Shown: positions 34,111-43,624 of the stretch, one piece after another
Layout: the number at the start of each line of letters is the position of its first letter
Position numbering within the stretch: the stretch's first letter is position 1
Assembly (NCBI GenBank): GCA_944324045.1
Contig: CALUUT010000008.1
Location: 1-44,792, forward strand
Length of the DNA stretch: 44,792 nucleotides
Origin: an uncultured Desulfovibrionaceae bacterium
GTDB taxonomy: Bacteria > Desulfobacterota > Desulfovibrionia > Desulfovibrionales > Desulfovibrionaceae
Direction of reading: 5' to 3'
Program-made: the position numbers and the translations under genes
The notes under the pieces: generated by a model
Seen by the model: the letters and a program-made list of their open reading frames with translations, nothing else
Database searches by the model: none
What the model was told of the DNA's origin: nothing

Positions 34111-34187
34111 CGCCTATCCGGAAAATATTTATTCAGGAAAGATTCCTGAAGGGTTGCCGTTTCATACAAAGTGATTATGTATAACCA

Positions 34188-34970
34188 ATGACAAGCGCTC
34201 CTGAAAAACCGCATTACCTGGGTCACAGAAAAAGACTCAAGAAAAAATTTGCAGAGAATCCCCAATCTCTTGCGGATTACGAGATATTTGAAATTTTGTT
34301 GGGCTACCCGCTGCCGCGCATTGACACCAAGCCGCTGGCCAAAGAACTCATAAACCGGTTTGAATCATTTAACGGCGCAATCGACGCTTCTTTGTCGGAG
34401 CTTAGGCTCATCCGCGGAGTGGGCGAGGCGACGGAATTTTTCTGGATGCTGCTGCATGAAATAAAAGCGCGATATTTCGAGTCGCCCGTGCGTCGCCGGC
34501 AAATTCTCGCAACCCCGGAAATGGTCGCCCTCATGGCGAGCCATAGGCTTGCCGGATTGGTTCATGAAGAATTATGGTGCGCGCTGGTGGATTCGCAAAA
34601 TCGCCTGATTGAATGGCTTTGCATCGCAAAAGGCGGTCTGGACCACATTGAAGGGATGCAGCCTCGAGATATTCTGGCTCCAGCCCTGAAATACAATGCA
34701 AGCGGCATCATTCTGGCGCACAATCATCCAGGCGGCAGTCCGGAAGCGTCCAACCAGGACAAGGCGTTTACCCAACGCATCATAGCCGCCGCGCAGTTAT
34801 TGGGAGTTCGCTTTATTGATCATCTTATTATTGCAGAAACAAAATTTACAAGCATGGCCCGGAATGCGACGCTTGTCACGCCTTCCAGGGCATGCCCACG
34901 CAAGAACTCCGCACTGACGGAACGCCCGGCGTTCCCCTCAGATAGCTGGTCCGAGGAGACAAATATATGA
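34188..34970 (+). CDS. radC: RadC/JAB1-domain protein, copy 2
   Basis: A second 260-residue RadC-family protein, clearly paralogous to the first: in the first 60 aligned residues (from KPHY) about 38 are identical. The JAB motif is [14 protein letters not shown], so the metal ligands are kept. It has an extra C-terminal tail ([21 protein letters not shown] ...) not found in copy 1. It overlaps the lon start by four bases (ATGA), so translation is coupled. The divergence of the two copies shows that duplication is old and both are under selection. No clear ribosome site is seen before its ATG. Confidence 0.87.
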   Translation: MTSAPEKPHYLGHRKRLKKKFAENPQSLADYEIFEILLGYPLPRIDTKPLAKELINRFESFNGAIDASLSELRLIRGVGEATEFFWMLLHEIKARYFESPVRRRQILATPEMVALMASHRLAGLVHEELWCALVDSQNRLIEWLCIAKGGLDHIEGMQPRDILAPALKYNASGIILAHNHPGGSPEASNQDKAFTQRIIAAAQLLGVRFIDHLIIAETKFTSMARNATLVTPSRACPRKNSALTERPAFPSDSWSEETNI

Positions 34971-37393
34971 GCATAAACAATCCTGCCGATCCTACAAAAG
35001 CGATTTTCTTTCTTCCCCCGGAAGGAGCGTCGCAGAACGGAGAAAACGCCTCCTCCAACGTTCCTCAACCCTTGAATGAATCGGCCATACCGCCTGTCAT
35101 GCCTGTTTTGCCGGTTCGGGATGTGGTTGTCTTCAACTATATGATACTGCCTTTACAGGTCGGGCGTGAAAAATCCATGGCCGCTGTCGAGGCGGCTTTG
35201 GCCGGCAACCGTTTCCTCTTTGTCGTGGCCCAGAAAAATGAACAGGATGAAAATCCGGATCAGGATGGGCTCTATCAGGTGGGAACGGTTACCCTGATCA
35301 TGCGGACTTTAAAAATGCCGGATGGACGTTTGAAGGTTCTTGTCCAGGGCGTCGGACGCGGAAAAATAAAAAGCATGGACACGTCCGGTCCGTTTTATCT
35401 GGCTGAAATCGAGCATATGGTCGAAACCGAATCCGGTCCGGTTTCAACCGAACAGGAAGCCATGCTCCGCACGGCGCGCGAACAAAGCGAACGCATCCTT
35501 TCCCTGCGCGGCTTCACGGCTTCCGACGTCATTCAGGTGCTCAACAGCATCAATGATCCGGGCCGTATGGCGGACCTTGTAGCCGCGAATCTGCGCATGA
35601 AAGTCGCGGATGCGCAGGCCATTCTTGAATGCCGCGACCCTGTGGAACGCCTGCAGCTTGTGAACGCGCAGCTCGCCAAGGAAGCGGAAGTGGCCACCAT
35701 TCAGGCCAAAATTCAAAACATGGCCCGGGAAGGCATGGAAAAATCCCATAAGGATTATTTCCTGCGCGAGCAGATGAAGGCTATCCGGCATGAACTTGGG
35801 GAAGATGAAAAAGAAGAGGAAGAAAATGAACGCATCATGAAGGCGCTGAAAAAAGCCCGCCTTCCCAAGGATGTGCAAAAAGAAGCGGACCGCCAGTTAA
35901 AACGCCTTTCCGCGATGCATCAGGATTCCGCGGAAGCGAACGTGGTGCGCACCTACCTTGAGTGGCTCGCGGAACTGCCCTGGCGCAAGTCGTCCAAGGA
36001 TCAGCTTGATATCGCCAAGGCGAATGAAATTCTTCAGGAAGATCATTACGGCCTTGACAAGGTCAAAGAGCGCATCTTGGAATTTCTTTCGGTGCGCAAG
36101 CTGAATCCTGACTCAAAAGGACCGATTCTCTGCCTGGTCGGTCCGCCGGGCGTGGGAAAAACCTCGCTGGGACGCTCCATAGCGCGCGCGATGGGCCGTC
36201 GTTTTCAGCGCATGTCGCTTGGCGGCATGCGCGATGAAGCTGAAATTCGCGGGCACAGACGCACCTATGTCGGCGCCATGCCTGGCAGGCTGATTCATCT
36301 TTTGCGGCAGGCCGGAACCAGAAATCCGGTCATCATGCTTGATGAAATCGACAAAATCGGGGCGGACTTCCGGGGCGACCCATCATCGGCTCTTCTTGAA
36401 GTGCTGGATCCTGAACAGAATAATAATTTCCAGGATCACTATCTTGGCGTGCCCTTTGATCTGTCCAAGGTGATGTTCATCTGCACTGCGAACCAGATGG
36501 ACACCATTCCCGCGCCGTTGCGGGATCGCATGGAAATCATCCGCATTCCGGGATATACGATGCAGGAAAAAGTCAACATCGCCAAGCGGTACCTTGTTCC
36601 GCGTCAGAGCAAGGAAAACGGCTTGAGTGAAAAGGACGTGTCCCTGTCGGCTCAGGTTTTGAGCAAGATCATTCAGGAATATACCCGCGAAGCCGGTCTT
36701 CGCAATCTTGAACGTGAAATCGGCGCATTGTGCCGCAAAATCGCGCGTAAAAAGGCCGAAGGCGCTACTGGTCCCTTTAAAGTGACGCCGGCCCTGGTCG
36801 AATCCCTGTTGGGCGTTCCGCGCTACACGGAAGAAGAAAAGGAAAAGCGGCGCATTCCCGGATTGGCTCTGGGACTGGCATGGACGCCTTTCGGCGGCGA
36901 AGTGCTGCATATTGAAGCCACGACCATGAAAGGAAACGGCGCCTTCACGCTCACCGGGCAACTGGGGGACGTCATGAAGGAAAGCGCGCAAGCCGCAAAA
37001 AGCTATGCCCGCAGCCGGGCCGACCAATTGGGCATTGACCAGGATTTCAGCTCCAAGCAGGATATCCATATCCATGTGCCGGCCGGCGCCACGCCCAAAG
37101 ACGGTCCCAGCGCCGGGATAACCATAGCGACGGCCCTGATATCGGCCTTAACCGGCAAGCCCATTGTTCCGGACCTGTGCATGACCGGTGAAATAACCTT
37201 ACGAGGAAGAGTGCTGCCGGTAGGCGGCATCAAGGAAAAAATTCTTGCGGCCGTCGCCCGCAAGTTGAAGCATGTCATCATTCCCAAGCAGAATGTGAAA
37301 GACCTGGAAGATATTCCGGCGGAACTTCTGGAAAAGATCACCGTGCATCCGGTAAGCCACATGGACGAGGTGCTTCCGCTGGCGTTTAAATAA
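34967..37393 (+). CDS. lon: ATP-dependent Lon protease
   Basis: Lon degrades damaged and regulatory proteins. The 808-residue protein has the N-terminal substrate domain (about 40-240), an AAA+ module with Walker [14 protein letters not shown] and Walker B-like [10 protein letters not shown], and the C-terminal Ser-Lys protease domain: KDGPSAG (about Ser715) and [10 protein letters not shown] (about Lys756). A 40-residue N-terminal lead ([20 protein letters not shown] ...) precedes the usual start of the domain. It overlaps radC copy 2 by four bases and is followed by a strong terminator. Regulation is probably partly by coupling to the upstream genes; no heat-shock promoter is evident at the start. 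Confidence 0.97.
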   Translation: MSINNPADPTKAIFFLPPEGASQNGENASSNVPQPLNESAIPPVMPVLPVRDVVVFNYMILPLQVGREKSMAAVEAALAGNRFLFVVAQKNEQDENPDQDGLYQVGTVTLIMRTLKMPDGRLKVLVQGVGRGKIKSMDTSGPFYLAEIEHMVETESGPVSTEQEAMLRTAREQSERILSLRGFTASDVIQVLNSINDPGRMADLVAANLRMKVADAQAILECRDPVERLQLVNAQLAKEAEVATIQAKIQNMAREGMEKSHKDYFLREQMKAIRHELGEDEKEEEENERIMKALKKARLPKDVQKEADRQLKRLSAMHQDSAEANVVRTYLEWLAELPWRKSSKDQLDIAKANEILQEDHYGLDKVKERILEFLSVRKLNPDSKGPILCLVGPPGVGKTSLGRSIARAMGRRFQRMSLGGMRDEAEIRGHRRTYVGAMPGRLIHLLRQAGTRNPVIMLDEIDKIGADFRGDPSSALLEVLDPEQNNNFQDHYLGVPFDLSKVMFICTANQMDTIPAPLRDRMEIIRIPGYTMQEKVNIAKRYLVPRQSKENGLSEKDVSLSAQVLSKIIQEYTREAGLRNLEREIGALCRKIARKKAEGATGPFKVTPALVESLLGVPRYTEEEKEKRRIPGLALGLAWTPFGGEVLHIEATTMKGNGAFTLTGQLGDVMKESAQAAKSYARSRADQLGIDQDFSSKQDIHIHVPAGATPKDGPSAGITIATALISALTGKPIVPDLCMTGEITLRGRVLPVGGIKEKILAAVARKLKHVIIPKQNVKDLEDIPAELLEKITVHPVSHMDEVLPLAFK

Positions 37394-37463
37394 ACGCCCA
37401 TATCTGAAAAAACGAATGACCGCTCTTTTTCCGGGAACGTCAAATATGCTCTTTCCATTCCTC

Positions 37464-37499
37464 AATCTGCCGGGCGTAGTTGCCCGGCAGATTTTTTTT
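37464..37499 (+). terminator. Rho-independent terminator after lon
   Basis: AATCTGCCGGGC (37464-37475) pairs with GCCCGGCAGATT (37482-37493) around a six-base loop and continues into TTTTTTTT. A textbook intrinsic terminator 70 bases after the lon stop. Confidence 0.92.
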
Positions 37500-37715
37500 G
37501 CAAAAGCGCTTCGTAAAGGCAAAAGCGCATATCAATCCTTCAATCCGCGTCCGTTCCCATTAGGCGATGAATGCTTCCAGCCGACGGTCAGGGCCGCACG
37601 GATTGCCCGCCCTGGCGGAAAAAAGGCTTCGGAAAAGATTTGCCGCGCCGGTTTATCAACGAATTTTTCCCCTTAAAGAAAACCCCAGACCGCCTGGAAA
37701 TTTCGCTGGCAAAAA
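37500..37715. other. Gap between lon terminator and sdaA
   Basis: A 216-base stretch between the convergent lon and sdaA genes, beyond the lon terminator. Short open frames here have no ribosome sites. I see no gene, RNA or strong hairpin. Confidence 0.4.
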
Positions 37716-39134
37716 TCAGCATTGCGGAACGCTTAAAGCCAGACCGCCCAACGCCGTTTCCTTGTATTTCGCGTTCATGTCCCGCCCTGTTTCAGCCATG
37801 GCCGTAATCGCTTCGTCAAGGCTCACCCGATGCATTCCGGGCGGAAGCGACGAAGCAATCAAATACGCCGTATAGGCTTTGACCGCGCTCATGGCGTTGC
37901 GCTCAATGCAGGGAATCTGAACGTAGCCTCCGACCGGGTCGCACGTCATGCCCAAATGATGTTCAAGGGCTATTTCCGCGGCATTCTGGATGGTTTCCAG
38001 AGGATAACGCATGATCTGCGCCAAAAAGGCCGCGCCCATGGCTGAGGCCACCCCGATTTCTCCCTGGCAGCCCACTTCCGCGCCCGCGATGCTCGCGTTA
38101 TGCCGCACCAGATAGCCGATGCTTGCGGCGGCCATCAGGGCATTGCGAAGATTCGGCATGGACTGCCGCTCCTGACGCAAATAGTAGACCAGAGCCGGAA
38201 GCACTCCGGACGCGCCGGCTGTGGGCGCTGTGACAATGCGATGACCGGCGGCGTTCTCTTCCGCCGCGGCAAAGGCATAGGCGGCAAGCTTTCCAATAAA
38301 CCGGTTCGGCCCATCCGGCAGATTAAGCGCCTGCTGCAGCACGCTGGACGCCTTGCGCGGCAGCTTCAGGTCTCCCGGCAGCAAGCCGTCGGTTTTTAAT
38401 CCGGCTGTGACCGCGGAACACATCGTTTCAATAACGGCATCCAGATGCTCATTAATCCGGGAAACCGGCAAACCTGTGAGCGCCTGCTCATTTTCAAGTA
38501 TAACCTGCTGTAACGTCAGCCCTTTTGTTTCAATAACCGTTGCCAGTTCCTGCATCGTGGAGTACAGATGCACAGGGGCGCCGCGCTTTGTTTTGGGCTC
38601 GCCTTTCCAGTGCAGAAAACCGCCTCCCACGGAATAATATTCGCGCTCAAGCGCAATGCGCTCCCCGGCAAACAAGGTGATAATCAACGTGTTGGAGCAT
38701 GGATATTCATGCAGGACGGCATCTTCCACAACGCTGTCCTCGCTCAGCGCAACCGGAAAGCCGGGAATGGGGTATGCCTCGCCGGGAACGGCGAACAGGG
38801 AATCAAGGATATCCGACGGACATGTTTCCGGCTTGTATCCCAAAAGCCCGGCCACAACCGCGCGATGCGTGCCGTGCCCTTTGCCGGTCGCGCTCAGACT
38901 GCCGAAAAGACGAACTTGTACAGATGTGGCCTGACGTTTGCTCTCTTCAGGCAGCTCCTGCATGAGGCGCAAGAAATTCCATCCGGCGGCCATGGGGGCC
39001 ATAGTGTGCGAGCTGGAAGGACCGGGGCCTATCTTGAACAACTCGGACAGCGTTGTAAAAACAGGGCGCGCTATGCAGGATTCTCCATGGGCATAGCATC
39101 CATCATCACATATGCATCCGCGGTCTTTCGTCAT
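37716..39134 (-). CDS. sdaA: L-serine dehydratase (Fe-S dependent)
   Basis: SdaA deaminates L-serine to pyruvate and ammonia with a labile [4Fe-4S] cluster. The 472-residue single-chain form contains both the beta part (TLSELFKIGPGPSSSHTMAPM, then GSLSATGKGHGTHRAVVAGLLG) and the alpha part (TAPTAGASGVLPALVYYLRQ, AEVGCQGEIGVASAMGAAFL, GMTCDPVGGYVQIPCIERNAM), with the three conserved Cys of the cluster. The N-terminus has four Cys in the first 20 residues (GCICDDGCYAHGESC), unusual for the family; the ATG at 39134 has GGAG upstream, so this lead seems real. With gcv genes nearby it suggests active serine/glycine use. Divergent neighbours are separated by 280 bases from carbonic anhydrase. Confidence 0.95.
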   Translation of the reverse strand: MTKDRGCICDDGCYAHGESCIARPVFTTLSELFKIGPGPSSSHTMAPMAAGWNFLRLMQELPEESKRQATSVQVRLFGSLSATGKGHGTHRAVVAGLLGYKPETCPSDILDSLFAVPGEAYPIPGFPVALSEDSVVEDAVLHEYPCSNTLIITLFAGERIALEREYYSVGGGFLHWKGEPKTKRGAPVHLYSTMQELATVIETKGLTLQQVILENEQALTGLPVSRINEHLDAVIETMCSAVTAGLKTDGLLPGDLKLPRKASSVLQQALNLPDGPNRFIGKLAAYAFAAAEENAAGHRIVTAPTAGASGVLPALVYYLRQERQSMPNLRNALMAAASIGYLVRHNASIAGAEVGCQGEIGVASAMGAAFLAQIMRYPLETIQNAAEIALEHHLGMTCDPVGGYVQIPCIERNAMSAVKAYTAYLIASSLPPGMHRVSLDEAITAMAETGRDMNAKYKETALGGLALSVPQC

Positions 39135-39382
39135 ATATCATTCTCCATTTCGCTAAGGCCTGCAAACCGCCTATGGAAACGCTATATTGGCAAAAAGTTC
39201 GATTAGACAAGTATTATACATTGCCTTGCTAAACGCAAGAACCAAACTCTTTGTGAAAAATGCCCCACGAAATATGGCTGCTTCGGTTATGAGGCGTTCC
39301 GCAGCATGCATTTTTCGGAATATATAAAGGATATCAGATGCAATGATATGTTTTTACGCCGGCATGCTGAAAAATCCAGACC

Positions 39383-39401
39383 AGCGCCGGAAATGGGCGC
39401 T
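39383..39401 (-). terminator. Weak hairpin after carbonic anhydrase gene
   Basis: On the minus strand AGCGCC pairs with GGCGCT around CATTTCC, 14 bases after the stop codon of the carbonic anhydrase gene, and a T-run follows eight bases later. Weak but well placed; the stretch 39135-39382 otherwise holds no visible gene. Confidence 0.45.
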
Positions 39402-39414
39402 TTGGCAAACAGGG

Positions 39415-40047
39415 CTAGGATTCCAGAAATGTGACTTTGCCGTCGCGGAAAGTATACAATGCGCCCACAACCCGCACCTTGTCTTCCGCAACCATTGACG
39501 CCAAATAGGGATCGGTCTTTTTTATCTGTTCAACCACATAGTTGATATTCGCCCGAACAGCCGCCGGCAAATCGTTTCCCGAAGACGCTCTGACTTCTTC
39601 GACAGCGGGTTTGATCGCGTCGACCACAAATTTCATGTATCCGGCATGTTCCTTGCCCGATATCGCCGCGCATACCGCCCCGCAATCCTCGTGCCCCAGA
39701 ACCACGACCAAACTCGCGCCAAGAAAAGCCACCGCATATTCTATGCTGCCCATGGCCGACTCATCAACCACATGCCCCGCCGTCCGCACGACAAACAACT
39801 CGCCAAGCCCCTGGTCAAAAACCTCTTCCGGCGGGACGCGCGAATCGGAGCAGCACACGATGACGGCAAAAGGCGACTGTCCTTCCAGCAGCGTCAATCT
39901 GCGGGCCGCGCTGAAGCGGGCATTGCGCAGGGCTTCCGTCATGAAACGTTCATTCCCCTCCTTTAAGCGGGCAATCCCTTCTTCCGGCGAAAGTCCTTCA
40001 GGAGCATACTCATACGCAGGCATATTGTACGAAAAATAATACGGCAT
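39415..40047 (-). CDS. Beta-class carbonic anhydrase
   Basis: The enzyme interconverts CO2 and bicarbonate at a zinc centre. The 210-residue protein has the beta-class ligands: CSDSRV (Cys66, Asp68, Arg70 dyad) and GHEDCG (His119, Cys122), with FVVRTAGHV between. The start MPYYFSYN has no signal peptide, so it is cytoplasmic. AGGTGG lies upstream of the ATG. It lies 73 bases downstream of pyrR on the same strand. Bicarbonate is a substrate for carbamoyl phosphate in pyrimidine synthesis, so the pairing with pyrR may be meaningful, or simply a shared transcript. Confidence 0.95.
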   Translation of the reverse strand: MPYYFSYNMPAYEYAPEGLSPEEGIARLKEGNERFMTEALRNARFSAARRLTLLEGQSPFAVIVCCSDSRVPPEEVFDQGLGELFVVRTAGHVVDESAMGSIEYAVAFLGASLVVVLGHEDCGAVCAAISGKEHAGYMKFVVDAIKPAVEEVRASSGNDLPAAVRANINYVVEQIKKTDPYLASMVAEDKVRVVGALYTFRDGKVTFLES

Positions 40048-40086
40048 TTCTTTCCACCTATTTTATGGGCATATCAATCACTCGCA

Positions 40087-40114
40087 CGGCGCTTTCCAGA
40101 GCCCGGAAGCGCCG
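40087..40114 (-). terminator. Hairpin between pyrR and carbonic anhydrase genes
   Basis: CGGCGCTTTCC (40087-40097) pairs with GGAAGCGCCG (40105-40114), allowing one bulged base. It starts seven bases beyond the pyrR stop on the minus strand. It has no U-tract, so it may only attenuate read-through to the carbonic anhydrase gene. Confidence 0.4.
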
Positions 40115-40120
40115 TCTCTT

Positions 40121-40651
40121 CTAGCTGGACAAAACCACCTCATCTTTTCCATCCCATTCGGTCAGGAGCACGTCGACATGTTCCTCGCGTCGAGTGGCGG
40201 CATGTTTGCCCACATAATCAGCCTGAATGGGAAGTTCGCGATGGCCGCGCTCAATGAGCACAAGAAGCTCGACCCTGCTGGGCCGTCCATGATCAATAAT
40301 GGCCTCAAGCGCGGCGCGAATGGTTCTGCCCGTAAAAAGAACGTCGTCAACCAGGAGCACCTGACACCCTTCAAGGGAAAACGGTATGGACGTCCGGCCG
40401 ATGACCGGCGTCGATTGCAGGTTTGTCCAGTCGTCGCGATAAAAATTTATATCAAGCTCGCCAAAAGGCAGCGGCCGGCCAAGCCGGGCCTCCAGCAGCG
40501 CGCACAACCGCCTTGCTATGCCCACTCCCCGCCTTTGTATTCCCAAGACCACAAACCGGGCGCACTCTCCATGCCGCTCCAGCAGTTCAAGAGCCAGCCG
40601 TTCCAGGGTGCGTTTCATTTCCTCAGATGTCGCAATAACTGTTCTGGACAT
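40121..40651 (-). CDS. pyrR: PyrR bifunctional regulator / uracil phosphoribosyltransferase
   Basis: PyrR both regulates pyrimidine genes by binding mRNA and can salvage uracil with PRPP. The 176-residue length is normal. The phosphoribosyl pyrophosphate loop is VDDVLFTGRT (residues 101-110), and other family segments are LGIQRRGVGIARRL, LDINFYRDDW and VELLVLIERGHRELPIQADYVGK at the C-terminus. No pyr biosynthesis genes are in the window. It is the first gene of a minus-strand pair with carbonic anhydrase. Confidence 0.95.
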   Translation of the reverse strand: MSRTVIATSEEMKRTLERLALELLERHGECARFVVLGIQRRGVGIARRLCALLEARLGRPLPFGELDINFYRDDWTNLQSTPVIGRTSIPFSLEGCQVLLVDDVLFTGRTIRAALEAIIDHGRPSRVELLVLIERGHRELPIQADYVGKHAATRREEHVDVLLTEWDGKDEVVLSS

Positions 40652-40909
40652 AGCGCCTCCGATAGGGTGCTAAAAAAGAAAACGAATCCGGATGCAGGAA
40701 ACGCGCAAAACGCCGGCGGCCTGGATGACCGACCAGGCATTTTGAGCAAAGCCCAAGCCGGACGTGCGCAAAAGAATTGAACGGAAAGATTGATGATACC
40801 GGCTTTTGCTCCAAAAGAAAATCATGAAATTGCGGACATTCGCCGGTCGCTGTTCCCATATCTCCCGACGCGCCTGCGAAAATCCGTTTCGACACTGAGG
40901 CGGCGCCCC
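40652..40909. other. Gap between pyrR and the metal ATPase terminator
   Basis: About 260 bases upstream of pyrR on the minus strand. No gene is convincing: the long open frames here have no ribosome sites. It should hold the pyrR promoter, but I see no clear one and no PyrR-binding stem-loop. Confidence 0.4.
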
Positions 40910-40935
40910 AAAAAAAGGCGGCATGCGCCGCCTTT
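40910..40935 (-). terminator. Terminator after metal ATPase gene
   Basis: On the minus strand AAAGGCGGC (40935-40927) pairs with GCCGCCTTT (40922-40914) around GCAT, and the right arm runs into a T-tract (40916-40910). It lies about 40 bases after the stop of the metal ATPase and fits an intrinsic terminator for that strand. Confidence 0.8.
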
Positions 40936-40976
40936 CTCCGCACTGGTCCGACACCCTCTTTTCCCCTGAAGTATGA

Positions 40977-42851
40977 TCATGGCCCGCTTTTGCGCCATTG
41001 CAGCAAAAATGCGGAATTGATGATGACGAGAATGGAGCCGGCATTATGCACAAGCGCCCCCATAACCGGATTCAAGACGCCCGAAATCGCCAGAATTATA
41101 GCCGCAAAGTTCAACGCCATGGAAAAGACGAGATTGCATTGAATCGTCGTCATCATACGCTTTGCCAGACGCAGCAGGTGCGGAAGCTCTCTGATATCGT
41201 CGTTGACCAAAACTATGTCGGCGGCGTCCACCGCGATATCGCTGCCCACGCCTCCCATTGCAATGCCCACAAACGATTTCTTCAAAGCGGGAGCATCATT
41301 GATTCCATCGCCAATCATGCAAATTTGTTTATTATTTTTCTGCTTGGCGTCAATCACGGCAAGTTTGTCTTCCGGCAGACAGTTGCAATGCGCTTCATCG
41401 ATATGAAGCTCTTTTGCAATATGGCGCGCGGCGTTTTCATGATCTCCAGTCAGAAGGATGGGCGCAACCCCGGTTTTTTTCACCTCTGCGACTGTTTTGG
41501 CGGCATCGCGCCGCACGGCGTCGGACAGCGCGATAAACCCAACGGCTTCCCGGTCAAAGGCAACCATAACGACCGTGCAGCCTGTATCGCGATATGTTTC
41601 AGCCTTAGCAGCAATATTCTGCGGAATGCCTATATGCCGTTCAGAGAATAATTCCGCGTTTCCGGCAATAACCTCCCTGCCCCGCACTTCGGCCTGCACG
41701 CCCCGCCCAGGCAGAGCCTGAAAACGCTCGACCGGAAGGATATCGTTTCGCGCCATGCCGCGATGCCATTGCGCGACAGCCTTGCCTAAAGGATGTTCAG
41801 AGCATTGCTCGACGCTCGCAACACAGGCGCAAAAATCCTCTTCCGAAAGCCCTTTCCGGAAACAATGCGCGGCCACGACCTGCGGCGTTCCATATGTAAG
41901 CGTTCCGGTTTTATCAAAAGCGATATGCGATACAGACGCCAAACGTTCCAGGGCATCCCCTTCCCGAACAAGAAAACCATGGCGCGTGGCGTTTCCTATG
42001 GCGGCCATAATGGCCGTCGGCGTCGCCAGAACAAGAGCGCACGGACAAAAGACAACCAAAATTGTAACCGCTCGAATGATCTGGCCGCTTATCAGCCATG
42101 TTAATCCGGCGGAACTTAACGCTATGACGACAATCCATGTCGCCCAACGGTCCGCAAGGCCGACGATTCTGGCTTTTCCGGCATCGGCGGATTGAACAAG
42201 CCGGATCATACGCTGGATGGCGCTGTCTTCCCCCACCTTTACGGCTTCCATGTCAAAGGCGCCAAACTGATTGACCGTGCCGCTTAGCACCTCATCGCCA
42301 ACGCCCTTGTCAACCGGAAGGGATTCCCCTGTCATCACCGCCTGATTGATTGCCGTCTGTCCGGACACAATGCGGCCGTCAACCGGAATCGTTTCGCCCG
42401 GAAGCACGCGCAGCACGTCGCCGACCCGCACCTCTTCCGCCGGAATAACCCGTTCACTCAAACCTTCAATCTTTCGCGCGGTTCGCGGCGTCAAACGCAC
42501 CAGTTTTTCAATGCCCGCGCGCGCTTTGGCCACAGTCGCATCTTCAAGCAGCGCGCCAAGCTGCATGATGAACGCCACTTCTCCAGCAGCAAATTCCTCT
42601 CCAATGATGACGGATGCCGTCAGCGCAATGGAGACCAGAACATCAGCCTTGATGTCAAAACTTGTCGCCAAACCGACAACGGCTCCCAGAATAATCGGAA
42701 TCCCGCATAAAATGATTGCGACCCATGCAAGATCAAAGGGCGCCGGCGCAAATTCAAAAAGGCTTGCCAGCAGCGCAAGCCCGGAAACCGCCAAAAAGGC
42801 AATGTCCCTTTTTATCCCTCCCCACTCCAGAATTTTCTCTATGGCGTGCAT
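40977..42851 (-). CDS. P1B-type heavy-metal-translocating ATPase
   Basis: A 624-residue metal pump that uses ATP to export metal ions across the inner membrane. The intramembrane metal site is CPC (269-271), the phosphorylation motif DKTGTLT (Asp313), the HP motif EQCSEHPLG, and GDGINDAPAL the hinge. There is no N-terminal metal-binding domain; the protein starts a few residues before the first helices. The C-terminal helix has NAGSILVIINS, where P1B groups differ, and I cannot decide Cu, Zn/Cd or another metal. GGGAGG precedes ATG 42851; a longer frame exists to 42956. The adjacent CsoR-type repressor and an operator at 42868-42883 suggest copper-type regulation. Confidence 0.93.
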   Translation of the reverse strand: MHAIEKILEWGGIKRDIAFLAVSGLALLASLFEFAPAPFDLAWVAIILCGIPIILGAVVGLATSFDIKADVLVSIALTASVIIGEEFAAGEVAFIMQLGALLEDATVAKARAGIEKLVRLTPRTARKIEGLSERVIPAEEVRVGDVLRVLPGETIPVDGRIVSGQTAINQAVMTGESLPVDKGVGDEVLSGTVNQFGAFDMEAVKVGEDSAIQRMIRLVQSADAGKARIVGLADRWATWIVVIALSSAGLTWLISGQIIRAVTILVVFCPCALVLATPTAIMAAIGNATRHGFLVREGDALERLASVSHIAFDKTGTLTYGTPQVVAAHCFRKGLSEEDFCACVASVEQCSEHPLGKAVAQWHRGMARNDILPVERFQALPGRGVQAEVRGREVIAGNAELFSERHIGIPQNIAAKAETYRDTGCTVVMVAFDREAVGFIALSDAVRRDAAKTVAEVKKTGVAPILLTGDHENAARHIAKELHIDEAHCNCLPEDKLAVIDAKQKNNKQICMIGDGINDAPALKKSFVGIAMGGVGSDIAVDAADIVLVNDDIRELPHLLRLAKRMMTTIQCNLVFSMALNFAAIILAISGVLNPVMGALVHNAGSILVIINSAFLLQWRKSGP

Positions 42852-42867
42852 GATTTTCCTCCCTTTT

Positions 42868-42917
42868 ATACCTATACGGGTATATGTATATAACCCCGTA
42901 AAGGGAGACGCTGTCAA
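42868..42917 (-). promoter_or_regulatory. Promoter and CsoR-type operator of the metal ATPase
   Basis: On the minus strand TTGACA (42917-42912) is followed, 19 bases later, by TATATA (42892-42887). Around the expected start lies ATACC-TATAC-GGGTAT (42868-42883), an inverted repeat of the G/C-tract-in-A/T type bound by CsoR-family repressors. It ends 17 bases before the ATPase ATG. The wide spacer also resembles MerR-type promoters, but no MerR gene is present. Confidence 0.65.
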
Positions 42918-43068
42918 GCAATAAAACCATGCCGGCTTCACGCACACGCCAAGCACACCCGAAAAAAACGCTGAACTCGCTTACTTTATTTGAAGAATAG
43001 AAATCAAACAGTTTACCGCGCAAAAAAACGCGCCCGAAAGGGCGCGACCCGCACGGCAGGGATTCCGC

Positions 43069-43344
43069 CTAAATCATGTTGGCAAACCGTTCGACCGCTT
43101 TTGTAAAGCTGGCGATGGTCTGCTCGGCATCGCCATGCTCAAGACCATCTCTGACGCAATGATTGATATGGCCTTCCAGCACGACCTGTCCCACTTTATG
43201 AAGAGCTGATTTAGCCGCATTAATTTGCATGAGGATATCTTCACAGGGAATATCTTCATCTATCATCCGATCAATCGCCTGAACCTGACCAATAATTTTT
43301 TTCAGGCGGCGGTGCAGGTTATCCGAATCCATGCATTGGCGCAT
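43069..43344 (-). CDS. csoR: CsoR/RcnR-family metal-sensing repressor
   Basis: A 91-residue all-helical DNA-binding repressor (DUF156). It has the family sequence LHRRLKKIIGQVQAIDRMI at the start and CEDILMQINAAKSALHKVGQVV. The ligand pattern is Cys34, His59 and Cys63, the C-H-C set of Cu(I)-sensing CsoR, as opposed to the His-rich RcnR or His/Cys FrmR set. It is upstream of the P1B ATPase on the same strand, with its own ribosome site (GAGAGGG). It presumably represses the ATPase and releases DNA on metal binding. The metal is inferred from the residue pattern, not shown. Confidence 0.88.
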   Translation of the reverse strand: MRQCMDSDNLHRRLKKIIGQVQAIDRMIDEDIPCEDILMQINAAKSALHKVGQVVLEGHINHCVRDGLEHGDAEQTIASFTKAVERFANMI

Positions 43345-43561
43345 ATCAGCCCTCTCTTATGCTTTAAAAAGACAATATTTTGTCTTCTTGAGATAAATAT
43401 ACCCTATTGTCAATACACTCAATAAAAAGCATGCTGATTGAAAATATATCATAAGCAACCCAATATAATTACGCTACTGCAAAAATTTTTTACCGCCGGC
43501 GCATTCCCGCTCCATGCCGGCGGCCGCGCGTATAAAGCGTCAGGATAGTCAGGAAAAAAAT

Positions 43562-43590
43562 TTGACAAATTTTGTTATGGGCCGTAGCCT
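43562..43590 (+). promoter_or_regulatory. Promoter of the IscA-like gene
   Basis: TTGACA (43562-43567), 17-base spacer, TAGCCT (43585-43590). The -35 is perfect and the -10 weak; a start near 43597 fits the ATG at 43625 and its GGAGG. The stretch 43345-43561 is AT-rich and otherwise holds only the csoR upstream region. Confidence 0.55.
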
Positions 43591-43624
43591 GTCCCCACAA
43601 CTTAACAGGTGGAGGAACCATCCC

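Noticed and set aside
40670-41053. Minus-strand frame of 127 codons beyond the metal ATPase
   Set aside because: It overlaps the end of the ATPase in another frame and the terminator, and has no ribosome site.
43345-43413. Promoter for csoR using TTGACA at 43413-43408
   Set aside because: At 17 bases downstream the hexamer is CAAGAA; the nearby TATATT is too close, so no convincing pair could be set.
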